Source: Stagnimonas sp. (GTDB lineage: Bacteria > Pseudomonadota > Gammaproteobacteria > Nevskiales > Nevskiaceae). From it: a stretch of DNA of 43,115 bases. Under the pieces are notes generated by a model that saw only the letters and a list, made by a program, of their open reading frames with translations, was not told where the DNA came from and did not search any database. How positions within the stretch are numbered: the stretch's first letter is position 1; every line of letters begins with the position of its first letter. The translations under genes were made by a program, and so were the position numbers. Where the stretch lies: positions 1 through 43,115 of the forward strand of contig JAUSQI010000032.1 in NCBI GenBank assembly GCA_030652575.1, read 5' to 3'. Below, piece by piece: positions 15,220 to 24,716 of this stretch.

Positions 15220-16017
15220 TCACCCACGTGCTAGCGGGCGCTTGGCTGAAAGCAGGAAGTCGAGCATCAGCTTGACGTGCGCAGACGCGGCCGCCATCGG
15301 CTCCAGCTCTGCCTTCACTTCCGCCATCACCTTGCCGGAGCGGTAGATGAGTTTGAAGGCCTCTTCGATCGGCTCGATTTCATCCGGTGTGAAGCCACGG
15401 CGCTTCAAGCCCTCCTTGTTGATGGCGCGGGCGTCGGCCGGTGTGCCCTGCACCATGACGAACGGCGGCACATCGCCGGAAAGACCGGAGGCATAGGCTG
15501 TGAAGCCATGCGCGCCGATACGGCAGAACTGATAGATCAATGTGTAGCCACCGAGAATGACGTGATCGCCGATCTCGACGTGGCCGGCCAGCGAGGCGTT
15601 GTTGGCAAAGATGGTGTCGTTGCCCACCAGGCAATCGTGCGCAATGTGGCAGTAATTCATGATGAGGTTGCGGTCGCCAATGCGCGTCTCGCCGCGCTTG
15701 GTCTCCCACTCCTTCATCGTGCCGCGCTGGATCGACACGTACTCGCGGATGATGTTGTCGTCACCGATCACCGTGCTGGTGGGCTGCTCCAGCGTCGCGG
15801 TCTTGTCCTGCGACAGCTCGCCCACGCTCGCAAATTGATAGACCTTGTTGCGCTTGCCAATGGTGAGCGGACCGCTGAGCACCACGTGCGGGCCGATCCA
15901 TGAATCCTCACCGATCACCACGCCCGCGCCGATGATCGAATACGGCCCAACCTGCACCGAGCTGTGCAACTCGGCCTTGGGGTCGATGATGGCGGTGGGG
16001 TGGATCAATGCACTCAC
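15220..16017 (-). CDS. lpxA: UDP-N-acetylglucosamine acyltransferase
   Basis: First step of lipid A synthesis: transfers a 3-hydroxyacyl chain from ACP to UDP-GlcNAc. The 265-residue protein is a left-handed beta-helix of hexapeptide repeats, seen from IHPTAIIDPKAELHSSVQVG through IGDRNLIMNYCHIAHDCLVG to VEIGDHVILGGYTLIYQFC. The catalytic histidine lies in the YCHIAHD segment. The helical C-terminal domain has NKEGLKRRGFTPDEI. Translation starts at GTG (16017), overlapping the fabZ stop as GTGA. This fits coupling and the conserved fabZ-lpxA order. Confidence 0.97.
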   Translation of the reverse strand: MSALIHPTAIIDPKAELHSSVQVGPYSIIGAGVVIGEDSWIGPHVVLSGPLTIGKRNKVYQFASVGELSQDKTATLEQPTSTVIGDDNIIREYVSIQRGTMKEWETKRGETRIGDRNLIMNYCHIAHDCLVGNDTIFANNASLAGHVEIGDHVILGGYTLIYQFCRIGAHGFTAYASGLSGDVPPFVMVQGTPADARAINKEGLKRRGFTPDEIEPIEEAFKLIYRSGKVMAEVKAELEPMAAASAHVKLMLDFLLSAKRPLARG

Positions 16018-16532
16018 GCGCTGGCCTCGCTTGCGGATTTGGCCTCGTCCGGATGCTTGAGCACACAGGTCATCAGCGCCTCGCAGGCGACCTCCTTGCC
16101 GACACTGGCAACCGTCTTGAACTTCCAGACGTTGCGCTTGGTTTTCAAAAGCTCCACATGTAGTGTCAGCTGATCGCCCGGAATCACTACACGCTTGAAG
16201 CGTCCTTCGTCGATACCAGCGAAGTAGAGAATGTGCCCGCTCTCGGGGCGCACGCCGGAATCGAGCACGGCCAGCAGACCGCAGGCCTGCGCAAGCGCTT
16301 CCAGCATCAGCACACCCGGCATGGTCGGTACGAGCGGAAAATGGCCGACGAAGAAAGGCTCGTTGAAGGTGACGTTCTTGATCGCCGTCAGTGATTTTCC
16401 AAGGCGATAGTCAATGACGCGATCGACCAGCAAAAAAGGATAGCGATGCGTCAGCAGCCGCATGACGTCGCGGATTTCGAAGGTGGTCTTCTGATTCAGG
16501 GTGCAAGGTTTCTCGCTGCTGGTTTCGCTCAT
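16014..16532 (-). CDS. fabZ: 3-hydroxyacyl-[acyl-carrier-protein] dehydratase FabZ
   Basis: Dehydrates 3-hydroxyacyl-ACP in fatty acid elongation and competes with LpxA/LpxD for hydroxyacyl-ACP. The hotdog fold carries [11 protein letters not shown], the catalytic histidine in [11 protein letters not shown] (H64) and glutamate in [11 protein letters not shown] (E78), then [21 protein letters not shown] start at the ATG at 16532, which overlaps the lpxD stop (ATGA) and follows a GAGAG. The frame is open 42 codons further upstream, but that part is antisense-like and lies inside lpxD. Length 172 is normal with a short N-terminal extension. Confidence 0.96.
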   Translation of the reverse strand: MSETSSEKPCTLNQKTTFEIRDVMRLLTHRYPFLLVDRVIDYRLGKSLTAIKNVTFNEPFFVGHFPLVPTMPGVLMLEALAQACGLLAVLDSGVRPESGHILYFAGIDEGRFKRVVIPGDQLTLHVELLKTKRNVWKFKTVASVGKEVACEALMTCVLKHPDEAKSASEASA

Positions 16533-17596
16533 CCGTCTCTCTCGTTGTTGTTTTGTGTGCTGTCGGTGGTGGCGCTCAACTTGCTGGCCGCCTCCAGACG
16601 CTTGATACGAGTATCCAGTTTGTCCAGACGCCGCACGCGGGCGACGGTCTTGCGCCACTCCGCTGCGGGTGCAAACGGCAGGCCGGAACCATACACACCG
16701 GGCTCCGTGATGTGGCCGGTCACCATGGTGCGGCCGAGCAGCACGACGTCATCGCAGATGTGCAGATGACCGCCGATATTGACCGCGCCACCAATCATGC
16801 AGCGCTTGCCGACGGTGGTGGAACCCGCAATGCCGCTGCTGCCCGCTATGGCAGTGTGCTCGCCGACATGGCAGTTGTGGGCGATCTGGATCTGGTTGTC
16901 GAGCTTCACACCGTTTTCAATCACGGTATCGCCCAGTGCGCCGCGATCAATCGTGGTGTTGGCTCCGATCTCCACGTCGTCACCAATCAAGACACTGCCG
17001 AGTTGCGGCACTTCCTCCCAGCGGCCATCCGGCAGCCGGGCATTGCCGAATCCCCGCGAGCCGACGACGGCACCGGGCTGCACCAGCACGCGGGCACCGA
17101 TGATGACGCGCTCGCCGATCACCACCGCAGCCTCCAGCCGGGCGCCGGGGCCAAGCCTGGCACCACGACGCAGGATGCAGCCGGGCCCGATGCGGCTGCC
17201 CGCGCCGATGACCACGCCGGCTTCGATCACCACGCGAGCACCGATCAGGCAGCCTGCGCCGAGTTGCGCGCTGGCGTCGATCAGCGCGTCGGTGCTGATG
17301 CCCGGCTCGAAAGTCTGCGAAGGGTCGAACAGCTTGGCGATGCGTGCAAAGGCAAGCGCCGGGTCGTTGGCCAGCAGGGCCGGTGTAGCCAGAGCGGCGA
17401 CATCCCTCTGGCTGACGATGACGGCAGCGGCTTGTGTAGCCGGCAGGGCGGCGCGGTGCTGTGTCCCACTCAGATAAGCCAGCTTGCCCGTCTCTCCGGG
17501 GTCGAGCGCACAGAGTCCTTCGATGCGGGTGGCAGCATCACCGGCGACGCTCAGCTCGAAGCGAGCGGCCAATTCAGCGAGTGTGTAAGTGGTCAT
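16529..17596 (-). CDS. lpxD: UDP-3-O-acylglucosamine N-acyltransferase
   Basis: Adds the second hydroxyacyl chain in lipid A synthesis. The N-terminal uridine-binding domain (about 1-100, [20 protein letters not shown]) is followed by hexapeptide repeats forming a left-handed beta-helix (IGAGVVIG style units from about 110 to 300). The catalytic-histidine region [16 protein letters not shown] is present. A C-terminal helix ([19 protein letters not shown]) has coiled-coil character. Length 355 against 341 in E. coli. The ATG at 17596 is only 15 bases beyond the base of a perfect terminator hairpin, and no Shine-Dalgarno sequence is visible. Confidence 0.97.
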   Translation of the reverse strand: MTTYTLAELAARFELSVAGDAATRIEGLCALDPGETGKLAYLSGTQHRAALPATQAAAVIVSQRDVAALATPALLANDPALAFARIAKLFDPSQTFEPGISTDALIDASAQLGAGCLIGARVVIEAGVVIGAGSRIGPGCILRRGARLGPGARLEAAVVIGERVIIGARVLVQPGAVVGSRGFGNARLPDGRWEEVPQLGSVLIGDDVEIGANTTIDRGALGDTVIENGVKLDNQIQIAHNCHVGEHTAIAGSSGIAGSTTVGKRCMIGGAVNIGGHLHICDDVVLLGRTMVTGHITEPGVYGSGLPFAPAAEWRKTVARVRRLDKLDTRIKRLEAASKLSATTDSTQNNNERDG

Positions 17597-17600
17597 CGCG

Positions 17601-17640
17601 CAAAAATAGCAAAGGCCCGGCTGCGATGCAGCCGGGCCTT
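17601..17640 (-). terminator. Intrinsic terminator between skp and lpxD
   Basis: On the minus strand a perfect 13-bp GC-rich stem (plus-strand arms 17612-17624 and 17628-17640, 3-base loop) is followed by TTTGCTATTTTTG. It comes 11 bases after the skp stop and ends just before the lpxD start, so it would cut or attenuate transcription entering lpxD. Confidence 0.85.
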
Positions 17641-17651
17641 CACCCGAGAGC

Positions 17652-18164
17652 TTACTTGCCGCCTGCGTTCAGGCGCTTGAGCACGTCGGCGGTGATGTCG
17701 ATGCTGTCGTCGGAGTAGACCGGGTCCTGCACGACCAGAGTGATGCCCTTCTCTTTCGAGATGGCCACGATCACGGTCTTGATCTTGCTCATCATGTCCT
17801 GCGTCAGCTCGCGGTCGCGGTTCTGCAGGTCTTCCTGGAACTTGCGCTGTGCGAACTGGATATCCACTTGGCGGGCGTTGAGGTCTTTCTCCTTCTTGGC
17901 GCGCTGGTCGGTCGACAGGGAGTCGGCATCACGCTGGTAATTCTTGACGTCTTCGCCGAAGGTCTTGGCCTGGGCTTCGAGGTCGTTCTTGCGCTTCTCG
18001 AACTCGGCCTTCATCTTGGTTTCGGCGGTTTTGAACTGCGAGGAATCACGCACCACATCGGCAGAACGCACGACGGCGATCTTGGGCGCAGCCAGGGCCT
18101 GGGCGTGGGCAGTGGCGGCAGCAGCGGTGAGTGCGAGGGCGGCGATAGCAAGGCGAATACGCAT
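17652..18164 (-). CDS. skp: Periplasmic chaperone Skp/OmpH
   Basis: Holds unfolded outer-membrane proteins in the periplasm on their way to BamA. A Sec signal peptide ([22 protein letters not shown]) is followed by the family start [15 protein letters not shown] long charged coiled-coil hairpin (about residues 48-120, rich in K, E, D and Q) forms the chaperone arms. The C-terminal end [27 protein letters not shown] is the usual Skp ending. Length 170 is normal. It lies downstream of bamA in the conserved bamA-skp-lpxD order and has its own terminator. Confidence 0.95.
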   Translation of the reverse strand: MRIRLAIAALALTAAAATAHAQALAAPKIAVVRSADVVRDSSQFKTAETKMKAEFEKRKNDLEAQAKTFGEDVKNYQRDADSLSTDQRAKKEKDLNARQVDIQFAQRKFQEDLQNRDRELTQDMMSKIKTVIVAISKEKGITLVVQDPVYSDDSIDITADVLKRLNAGGK

Positions 18165-18218
18165 GTCTTTAAGTCTCTCTTGAAGTTGTGACGGTGAATT
18201 GTAGGGCTTGTATGGGCG

Positions 18219-20582
18219 TCAGAAACCCGAGCCGAAGCTGATCTGGAACTGATCGACCTCGTCGCCGGGCTTGTCGGTGATCGGGAAGGAATACGACAGC
18301 TGCAACAGACCGAGGAAGGGTGTGAAGTACTGCACCGAGAACCCGGCCGCGCTGCGCAGTTCCGAAGGCTTGAAGTCGTCCGGGCGCTCAAAGACGTTGC
18401 CGATGTCGTAGAACGCCGATGCACGGAAGGATTTGCCATTGGCATCCAGCGGCAGCGGGATCACCAGATCGAACTGCGCCGTGGTGCGCAGCTGGCCACC
18501 GTATGGATTGTTGAACGGCGTATCGCGCGGCCCCAGCGTGCCGTCCTGGAAGCCGCGCACGGTGCGCGGCCCACCCGCGAAGTAATTCTCGTACGGCGGC
18601 ACGATCTTGGTGCCGCCGTAGCTGTCGACGTAGCCCAGCGTGCTGTTGGCGTCGATGAAGAACTTGTAGAACAGCGGGATGAACTGCTGGTGCTGTGCGA
18701 ACAGGTTGTAGAACTCGACACCGCTGCCCGGCACCGTCACGTCCAGGTTCAGGCGCGTGAGCGCACCGCGCGAGGCGAAGAAGGTGCGGTTGCGGGTATC
18801 GCGGGTGATGCCCGTGCGCAGCGTGAAATCGGTGAACTCCGAACCGCTCTGCAAGACGAAGTTGAGCACCTCATCCGCCGACGCCGAAGGGAAGGTTTCG
18901 ATCGTGGTCTGCGAAACACCGGCACCGGCGCGCAGCGTGGTGAACTCGGAGAGCGGAATGCCGTAGGTGAGGTCAGCGCCGATGACGTTGGAGTTGAAGC
19001 CCGAGCTGAAACGGATCACCGACTCGGACTTGCGATAGAACGTCGACACCGTCTGGCTGATGCCGTCCGCGGTGAAATACGGGTCTGTCCAGGAAAGGTT
19101 GAGCTGGCTGTAGATCGTCGAACGATCCGCCGAGATTTCAACCCGGTTGCCGGTGCCGAGGAAGTTGGTGTGCGTCAGGCTGGCGTTGATGAGAAAGCCC
19201 TGGGCGCCCGAGTAGCCGACGCCGAACTGCACCGAACCCGGGGCACGTTCCTTGACCTTGAAATTGATGTCGACGAGATCGTCCGAGCCTGGCACCGGCT
19301 TGGTATCGACTTCGGCTTCCTCGATGAAAGGCAGGCGCGCCAGACGCACGCGCGAGCGTTCGACCGCCGACTTGGAGAACGGCGACGCCTCCAGCTGGCG
19401 CATCTCGCGGCGCAGCGTTTCGTCGTTGGTGCTGGTGTGGCCGCTGAACCCGATGCGCCGCACGTAAGCGCGCTTGCCGGGGTCGATGGCGTAATTGATG
19501 CTGACCTGCTTGTGCTCTTCATCAACCTCCGGCAAGGGCGTGACCTTGGCGAAGGCATAGCCGACGTCGGAGAGCGCTGCTTCGATGCGATCGGCGGATT
19601 CGGTGGCTTCCTTGCGCGAGAAGGTATCGCCCGCCTTGGTGGTCACCAATCGCGCCAGGAAGTCCTGGTTGAGCACCGTCTCGCCACTGAAGCGGCGATC
19701 TTTGACTTGATACTTTTCGCCTTCCTCGATGTTGACGGTGATGAAGATGTCTTGCTTGCTCTCCGACAGCGCCACCTGCACGGACGAGACATTGAACTTG
19801 AGATAGCCGCGATCCTGATAGTAGGACTGGAGCTTTTCGAGATCGCCGCCGAGCGACTGCTTGGAGTAGCGATCCGACTTCTGGAACGGCATCCAGGTGG
19901 TGGACTTCAGCTCCAGCTGCTCTTTCAGTTCCTTCTGGGTAAAAATATTCGCGCCCAGAATGTTGATGTCCTTGATCTTGGTGACCTTGCCTTCGGTCAC
20001 CTTGACCTTGATGCTGACGCGGTTGTTGGGCAGGTCGGTGACGGTGGTGTCGATGCCGACGTCGTAGTAACCATTGGCGTAATACTGGCGGCGCAACTCC
20101 TGCTGCACCTGGTCGAGCAGTGCGCGCTTGTAGGTTTCGCCGGCGGTCAGGCCGACATCGGTCAGTGACTTCTTGAGATCGTCACCGCCGATCTTTTCGT
20201 TGCCTTCGATCTCGAACTCGGCGATCTGCGGACGCTCGACCACCCGGATGATGAGCGTGTCACCGTCGCGCAGCAGCTGCACGTCCTGGAACAAGCCTGA
20301 GGCATACAAGGCCTTGATGGCCTGACGCTCGGTGAGATCGTTGAGTTCGTCACCGGTGGTGAGCGGCAGATACGTGAGCACCGTGCCTTGGTCGAGACGC
20401 TGCAAACCCTGCGCCTCGATGTCGCCCACCGTGAACGGGTCCACTGCCGCGAATGCCGGTGGCAGGAATAGCAGCGATGCGTACGCGACCAGCGCGCGCG
20501 GTTTCAGGAAGAAACTCAAGTGTGGCCCTTTAGTGAATCTTTGATGGATCGCGGTGAGGTGTGTGACTCGAATCCTGTCCAT
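18219..20582 (-). CDS. bamA: Outer membrane protein assembly factor BamA
   Basis: Central Omp85 insertase that folds beta-barrel proteins into the outer membrane. A signal peptide ends LPPAFA before VDPFTVGDIEAQGLQRLDQG, the start of POTRA1. Five POTRA domains extend to about residue 450, and the rest is a 16-strand barrel. The Omp85 signature VRGFQDGTLGPRDT lies near residue 674 and the protein ends ISFGSGF with the usual terminal Phe. I list the ATG at 20582, whose A overlaps the rseP stop (TGATG, coupling). This leaves a long 28-residue n-region. A TTG at 20519 preceded by AAAGGG would give a more typical signal peptide and is a real alternative. Confidence 0.96.
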   Translation of the reverse strand: MDRIRVTHLTAIHQRFTKGPHLSFFLKPRALVAYASLLFLPPAFAAVDPFTVGDIEAQGLQRLDQGTVLTYLPLTTGDELNDLTERQAIKALYASGLFQDVQLLRDGDTLIIRVVERPQIAEFEIEGNEKIGGDDLKKSLTDVGLTAGETYKRALLDQVQQELRRQYYANGYYDVGIDTTVTDLPNNRVSIKVKVTEGKVTKIKDINILGANIFTQKELKEQLELKSTTWMPFQKSDRYSKQSLGGDLEKLQSYYQDRGYLKFNVSSVQVALSESKQDIFITVNIEEGEKYQVKDRRFSGETVLNQDFLARLVTTKAGDTFSRKEATESADRIEAALSDVGYAFAKVTPLPEVDEEHKQVSINYAIDPGKRAYVRRIGFSGHTSTNDETLRREMRQLEASPFSKSAVERSRVRLARLPFIEEAEVDTKPVPGSDDLVDINFKVKERAPGSVQFGVGYSGAQGFLINASLTHTNFLGTGNRVEISADRSTIYSQLNLSWTDPYFTADGISQTVSTFYRKSESVIRFSSGFNSNVIGADLTYGIPLSEFTTLRAGAGVSQTTIETFPSASADEVLNFVLQSGSEFTDFTLRTGITRDTRNRTFFASRGALTRLNLDVTVPGSGVEFYNLFAQHQQFIPLFYKFFIDANSTLGYVDSYGGTKIVPPYENYFAGGPRTVRGFQDGTLGPRDTPFNNPYGGQLRTTAQFDLVIPLPLDANGKSFRASAFYDIGNVFERPDDFKPSELRSAAGFSVQYFTPFLGLLQLSYSFPITDKPGDEVDQFQISFGSGF

Positions 20583-21943
20583 CAGCCGACGAGACGGGAA
20601 ATATCATTATAGAAGGCCAAGCCCATCAAAAGGATCAGGAAAGTCAGGCCGACTCTTTGCCCTGCCGCCATCACCTGTTCGGACAGCGGCGAACCCTTGA
20701 TGATTTCGACGGTGTAGTAGACCAGATGGCCACCATCCAGCAGTGGCACCGGCAGCAGATTGAGCACGCCGAGACTGACGCTGACGAGGGCCAGAAAGCT
20801 CAGGAAGGCCGTCACACCGATGCTGGCGGTGAAGCCGGCGGCTTCGGCGATCTGCAAGGGGCCGCTGACATTCTTCACCGACACATCGCCGGTGAACATG
20901 CGGCCGAACATCTTCAAGGTCAGTGCCGACATGCGCCAGGTCTGCTCGATGGCTGCGGGCACGGCCGCGAAGGGTGACAGACGATCTTCGGCCATCAAAT
21001 CGGTGGAGGCCGCGCGCGGCAGCTCGATGCGCGCGCCAAAACGGCCCATGCGCTTGCCGTCTTCTTCAATCGTGGCGAGCAGCGGTTTGAGGCTGAGCAC
21101 CTGGCCGTCACGCTCGAACGTCACCAGCGGAATGGCACCGGCATTGGCGCGCACCCACAGCGCCCATTCCTGCCAGTCTTCAATGGCGATGCCATCGCGC
21201 GTCAACAATTTGTCGCCGGCCTTGAACCCCGCCTGTTCGGCCGCGCCGCCCGGCTCTACCGACGTGATGATCGGCTCGATCTTGGGCTGATACGGCGACA
21301 GGCCCAGATCCTCGAACAGGAACTCCGGGTCCATGCGCACGCTGTCGAGCGGCACGGTCACCGTGCGCGCGGAGGGGTCGGACGTGCTGTGCTGCATCTG
21401 GAGCACCAGTGCCTTGCGGGCCACCACGTGTTCCAGCATCGCGGTGCGCAAGGACGTCCAGGTTTCCACCGGCTCACCGTTGATGCGCGTGATGACCTCA
21501 CCAACGCGCACGCCAGCCTTGGCCGCCGCAGATTGCGACGGTGGCTCTGCCACCACAGGTTTCAGGCCGGGCTGACCGATGACGTACACCATCCAGAAAA
21601 AAACGATGGCGAGCAGGAAGTTGGCGATGGGCCCAGCCGCGACGATGGCGAAGCGCTTGTACGGCGATTGGCGGTTGAAGGCGCGATGCGCTTCAGACGC
21701 CGGCACCTCGCCTTCGCGCTCGTCGAGCATCTTCACGTAACCACCCAGAGGCACGGCGGCCAGCACGTATTCGCAGCCGTCTTTACCCTTGCGGGTCAGC
21801 AACGGTTTGCCGAAGCCGATGGAGTAGCGCAACACCTTCACGCCCAGCTTGCGCGCGACCCAGAAATGCCCGAACTCGTGGAAGGCCACGAGAATGCCGA
21901 TGGCGACCACGAATGCCCCGGCGTTGCGAATGAAGTCCAGCAT
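20582..21943 (-). CDS. rseP: Site-2 intramembrane protease RseP
   Basis: Zinc metalloprotease that cuts anti-sigma factor RseA within the membrane to release sigma-E. The zinc motif HEFGH is at residues 22-26 (H22, E23, H26 as in E. coli). LNLLPVPLLDGGHL near the C-terminus supplies the third ligand aspartate. Two PDZ domains lie between, visible as GVRVGEVITRINGEPV and GFKAGDKLLTRDGIAI. There are four predicted membrane segments. The start at 21943 follows TAGGAGAAT. The frame is open 78 codons further upstream but that part overlaps dxr and is not protein-like. It is 13 bases after dxr. Confidence 0.97.
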   Translation of the reverse strand: MLDFIRNAGAFVVAIGILVAFHEFGHFWVARKLGVKVLRYSIGFGKPLLTRKGKDGCEYVLAAVPLGGYVKMLDEREGEVPASEAHRAFNRQSPYKRFAIVAAGPIANFLLAIVFFWMVYVIGQPGLKPVVAEPPSQSAAAKAGVRVGEVITRINGEPVETWTSLRTAMLEHVVARKALVLQMQHSTSDPSARTVTVPLDSVRMDPEFLFEDLGLSPYQPKIEPIITSVEPGGAAEQAGFKAGDKLLTRDGIAIEDWQEWALWVRANAGAIPLVTFERDGQVLSLKPLLATIEEDGKRMGRFGARIELPRAASTDLMAEDRLSPFAAVPAAIEQTWRMSALTLKMFGRMFTGDVSVKNVSGPLQIAEAAGFTASIGVTAFLSFLALVSVSLGVLNLLPVPLLDGGHLVYYTVEIIKGSPLSEQVMAAGQRVGLTFLILLMGLAFYNDISRLVG

Positions 21944-21956
21944 GTTGAGTATTCTC

Positions 21957-23156
21957 CTAAGCCAGCGACTGTAGCGCCGCGGTGGCCGCACGTCGCGCCC
22001 AGCCATCGACCGCAAGAATGGCTTCAAGTTCGTCCGCATCGGCAAGCCGTGATGACGCCGCCTGCGCAAGCACAGTTTCAACCAATGCAGCGATGCGATC
22101 AAAGCGCAATTTTCCATCAAGGAAAGCGGCAACCGCGACCTCGTTGGCTGCGTTGAACACATTGGGCGCGATGCCACCTGCGCTCAGGGCTTCGCGTGCG
22201 ATGCGTACCGCCGGGAATCGCTGCACATCCAGCGGCTCGAAGTGGAACCGCCGCGCTGCAGACCAATCCAGCCCCTTCACGCCAGAGGCCCAGCGCCCCG
22301 GCCATGCCAGGGCATGGGCGATGGGCACGCGCATGTCGGGGTTGCCGAGCTGTGCGAGCGTGCTGCCATCGTCGTATTCGACCATCGAGTGGATGATGCT
22401 TTCGGGGTGGATCACCACCTCGATCTGCGACTCCCGCACGCCGTACAAAACCGCCGCTTCGATCAGCTCCAGACCCTTGTTCATCATGGTCGCGGAGTCG
22501 ACCGAAATTTTGCGGCCCATGCTCCAGTTGGGGTGGCGCACGGCCTGTTCGGGCGTGACGCTGGCGAGTTGCGACAGCGGCGTTTCGCGGAACGGGCCAC
22601 CGGAGGCTGTGAGAATGAGGCGTGCAATACCGCGGGACAGCGGGCCGCCACAGCGGGTGGATGCCGGCAGACACTGGAAAATGGCGTTGTGTTCGCTGTC
22701 GATGGGCAGCACGATGGCTCCCGACTGTGCTGCGGTCGCCATCATCAGGCGGCCTGCCATCACCAGCGGCTCCTTGTTGGCGATCAGCACGCGCTTGCCG
22801 GCCTTGAGCGCGGCGAGCGTCGATGCAAGTCCTGCGGCACCGGCGATGGCGGCCATGACCTGCGTGGCTTCGGGCGCCGATGCCAGCGTATCAAGTGCCT
22901 CGCTGCCCGCATGCAGCTGGGTCGCGAGGTTCGCGCCCTGCAAGCGCGAGCGCAGGGCCGCGAACTGCGTGGCATCTGCAATCACCGCATGGGCGGGCCT
23001 GAAGGTTTCACACAGCTGTGCCAGCCCTTCGACATCCCGGTGCGCGCTCAGCCCCCAAACCTGGATCTGCTCGGGATGGCGCGCGGCGACATCCAGCGTG
23101 CTGCGCCCCACCGAGCCGGTCGCGCCCAGCACCACCAGTTTTTGCGGCCCGCTCAT
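21957..23156 (-). CDS. dxr: 1-deoxy-D-xylulose 5-phosphate reductoisomerase
   Basis: Second enzyme of the MEP isoprenoid pathway, converting DXP to MEP with NADPH. The nucleotide-binding start KLVVLGATGSVGRSTLDVAA and the active-site segments VLPIDSEHNAIFQ, ASGGPFRE and KISVDSATMMNKGLELIEA are all present. Start MSGPQKL at 23156 lies one base after the cdsA stop. Upstream in-frame codons belong to cdsA. Length 399 is standard. Its product feeds UppS, which is upstream in the same operon. Confidence 0.97.
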   Translation of the reverse strand: MSGPQKLVVLGATGSVGRSTLDVAARHPEQIQVWGLSAHRDVEGLAQLCETFRPAHAVIADATQFAALRSRLQGANLATQLHAGSEALDTLASAPEATQVMAAIAGAAGLASTLAALKAGKRVLIANKEPLVMAGRLMMATAAQSGAIVLPIDSEHNAIFQCLPASTRCGGPLSRGIARLILTASGGPFRETPLSQLASVTPEQAVRHPNWSMGRKISVDSATMMNKGLELIEAAVLYGVRESQIEVVIHPESIIHSMVEYDDGSTLAQLGNPDMRVPIAHALAWPGRWASGVKGLDWSAARRFHFEPLDVQRFPAVRIAREALSAGGIAPNVFNAANEVAVAAFLDGKLRFDRIAALVETVLAQAASSRLADADELEAILAVDGWARRAATAALQSLA

Positions 23157-23157
23157 T

Positions 23158-23982
23158 TCACAAATCCAGCAGGGTGACGCCGAGATAGAACACGGGTGCG
23201 GCAGCCAGAATGCTGTCGATGCGGTCCAGGAATCCGCCATGTCCTGGCAGCAGCGTGCCGCTGTCCTTCAAGCCCCTCAGACGCTTGAACAGGCTCTCGG
23301 TGAGATCGCCGATGATCGACACCGCAGCCGTGAAGACCGACACTGCGATCAGCAGGGCAATCTGCACCAGCGATTCCACCTGGAACACATAGGGCCCTGC
23401 CGCCGCAGCCCAGAGTGCGACCAGCACCAGCCCGCCGATCGCGCCTTCGATGCTCTTGCCGGGCGATACCGCCGGTGCGAGCTTGCGCTTACCGTAGTTG
23501 CGGCCCACCAGATAGGCCCCGACATCCGCTGCGAAAACGATGAACAGCATGAACATCAGGCGCCACGGGCCGTTGGCCTGGCGATGCAGGGCTGCGACGG
23601 TAATGAGTGTCGCCGCAATCAGCAGCAGGCCGAGCGGCGCCATGCGTGCGGCACTCCATGCGCCCGTCGGGAAACTGGCCGGATAGCGCACCACCAGCAC
23701 AAAGGCAGCACACCACCACAGCAGCGACAGCAATGCCGGCAGCGTGGCATCGGCAGCGCCCTGCGTGAGCCACCAGACAGCCGCCAACACGGCTGCCATT
23801 GCCGTTGAAAACAAGAGACGTGATGGGGTGCGGGCAACACCCATGAACCCGCACCATTCCCAGGCAGCCAGCACGCCGACGACGCAGAACGCCAAATAGA
23901 GAAACGGGGTGCTCAGCCCAAAGATCGCACCCAGCAACAGCGGCAGCAAAACCAGCGCAGTGAGGACTCTGGGCAATAGCAC
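23158..23982 (-). CDS. cdsA: Phosphatidate cytidylyltransferase
   Basis: Makes CDP-diacylglycerol from phosphatidate and CTP, the branch point of phospholipid synthesis. The 274-residue membrane protein has about seven hydrophobic segments and the C-terminal CDP-transferase signature spanning SPGKSIEGAIGGL, SIIGDLTESLFKRL and the ending KDSGTLLPGHGGFLDRIDS. Translation starts at GTG (23982), seven bases after uppS. The CTP it uses is made by PyrG in the same window. Confidence 0.96.
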   Translation of the reverse strand: MLLPRVLTALVLLPLLLGAIFGLSTPFLYLAFCVVGVLAAWEWCGFMGVARTPSRLLFSTAMAAVLAAVWWLTQGAADATLPALLSLLWWCAAFVLVVRYPASFPTGAWSAARMAPLGLLLIAATLITVAALHRQANGPWRLMFMLFIVFAADVGAYLVGRNYGKRKLAPAVSPGKSIEGAIGGLVLVALWAAAAGPYVFQVESLVQIALLIAVSVFTAAVSIIGDLTESLFKRLRGLKDSGTLLPGHGGFLDRIDSILAAAPVFYLGVTLLDL

Positions 23983-23989
23983 GGCAGGC

Positions 23990-24709
23990 TTACGTGGCTT
24001 CCGGCACGCGCCCGAAGCGGCGCTGGCGCCCGGCGAACCAGCTCAGTGCTTCATGCAGATTCTTGCTTTCGAACTCCGGCCACAGCGTGTTGCAGAAATA
24101 CAGCTCGGCGTAAGCCGCCTGCCACAGCAGAAAGTTGCTGATGCGCGACTCGCCGCCCGTGCGGATCAGCAGATCCACCGCCGGATAGCCCGCAGTCACC
24201 AGACGGGATTCGATAGCCTCCGGCGTGATGGCCTGAGCTTTTTCGGCGAGCTGTGCCGCCGCCTGGGCGATATCCCACTGCCCGCCATAGCCCACGGCAA
24301 TCAGCAAGGTCATGCCCTTGTTGGAGCGGGTACGTGCCTCGGTTTCGGCCATCAGCTGGCGCAGCTCGGGAGCGAAAGCACTGTGGTCCCCGATAAACCG
24401 CCAGACCAGACCATATTCTTCGAGCTTGGCAATCTGGCGCTTCAGCGTGGCGACGAAGAGCCGCATCAGCAGCGACACTTCTTCCAGCGGGCGATGCCAG
24501 TTCTCCTGCGAGAACGCGAACATCGTGAGCACCTCAACGCCGGCATGGGATGCCGCACGAACCACCTTGCGGGCGGCACGCACCCCGGCGCGGTGCCCGA
24601 AAGCACGCGGCTGCGAGCGCTGTTTCGCCCAGCGGCCGTTGCCATCCATGATGATGGCGACGTGCTTGGGGAGTTGATCCGTGGGGATCGAAGGAACGGA
24701 CGCAGTCAC
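23990..24709 (-). CDS. uppS: Undecaprenyl diphosphate synthase
   Basis: cis-Prenyltransferase that makes the C55 carrier lipid for peptidoglycan and LPS. The active-site motif VAIIMDGNGRWAKQR gives the catalytic aspartate D22. GHRAGVRAARKVVRAA, LTMFAFSQENWHRP and the C-terminal DLLIRTGGESRISNFLLWQ are diagnostic. Length 239 is normal. It lies seven bases downstream of frr, in the conserved frr-uppS-cdsA order. Confidence 0.98.
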   Translation of the reverse strand: MTASVPSIPTDQLPKHVAIIMDGNGRWAKQRSQPRAFGHRAGVRAARKVVRAASHAGVEVLTMFAFSQENWHRPLEEVSLLMRLFVATLKRQIAKLEEYGLVWRFIGDHSAFAPELRQLMAETEARTRSNKGMTLLIAVGYGGQWDIAQAAAQLAEKAQAITPEAIESRLVTAGYPAVDLLIRTGGESRISNFLLWQAAYAELYFCNTLWPEFESKNLHEALSWFAGRQRRFGRVPEAT

Positions 24710-24716
24710 GGTTGTC

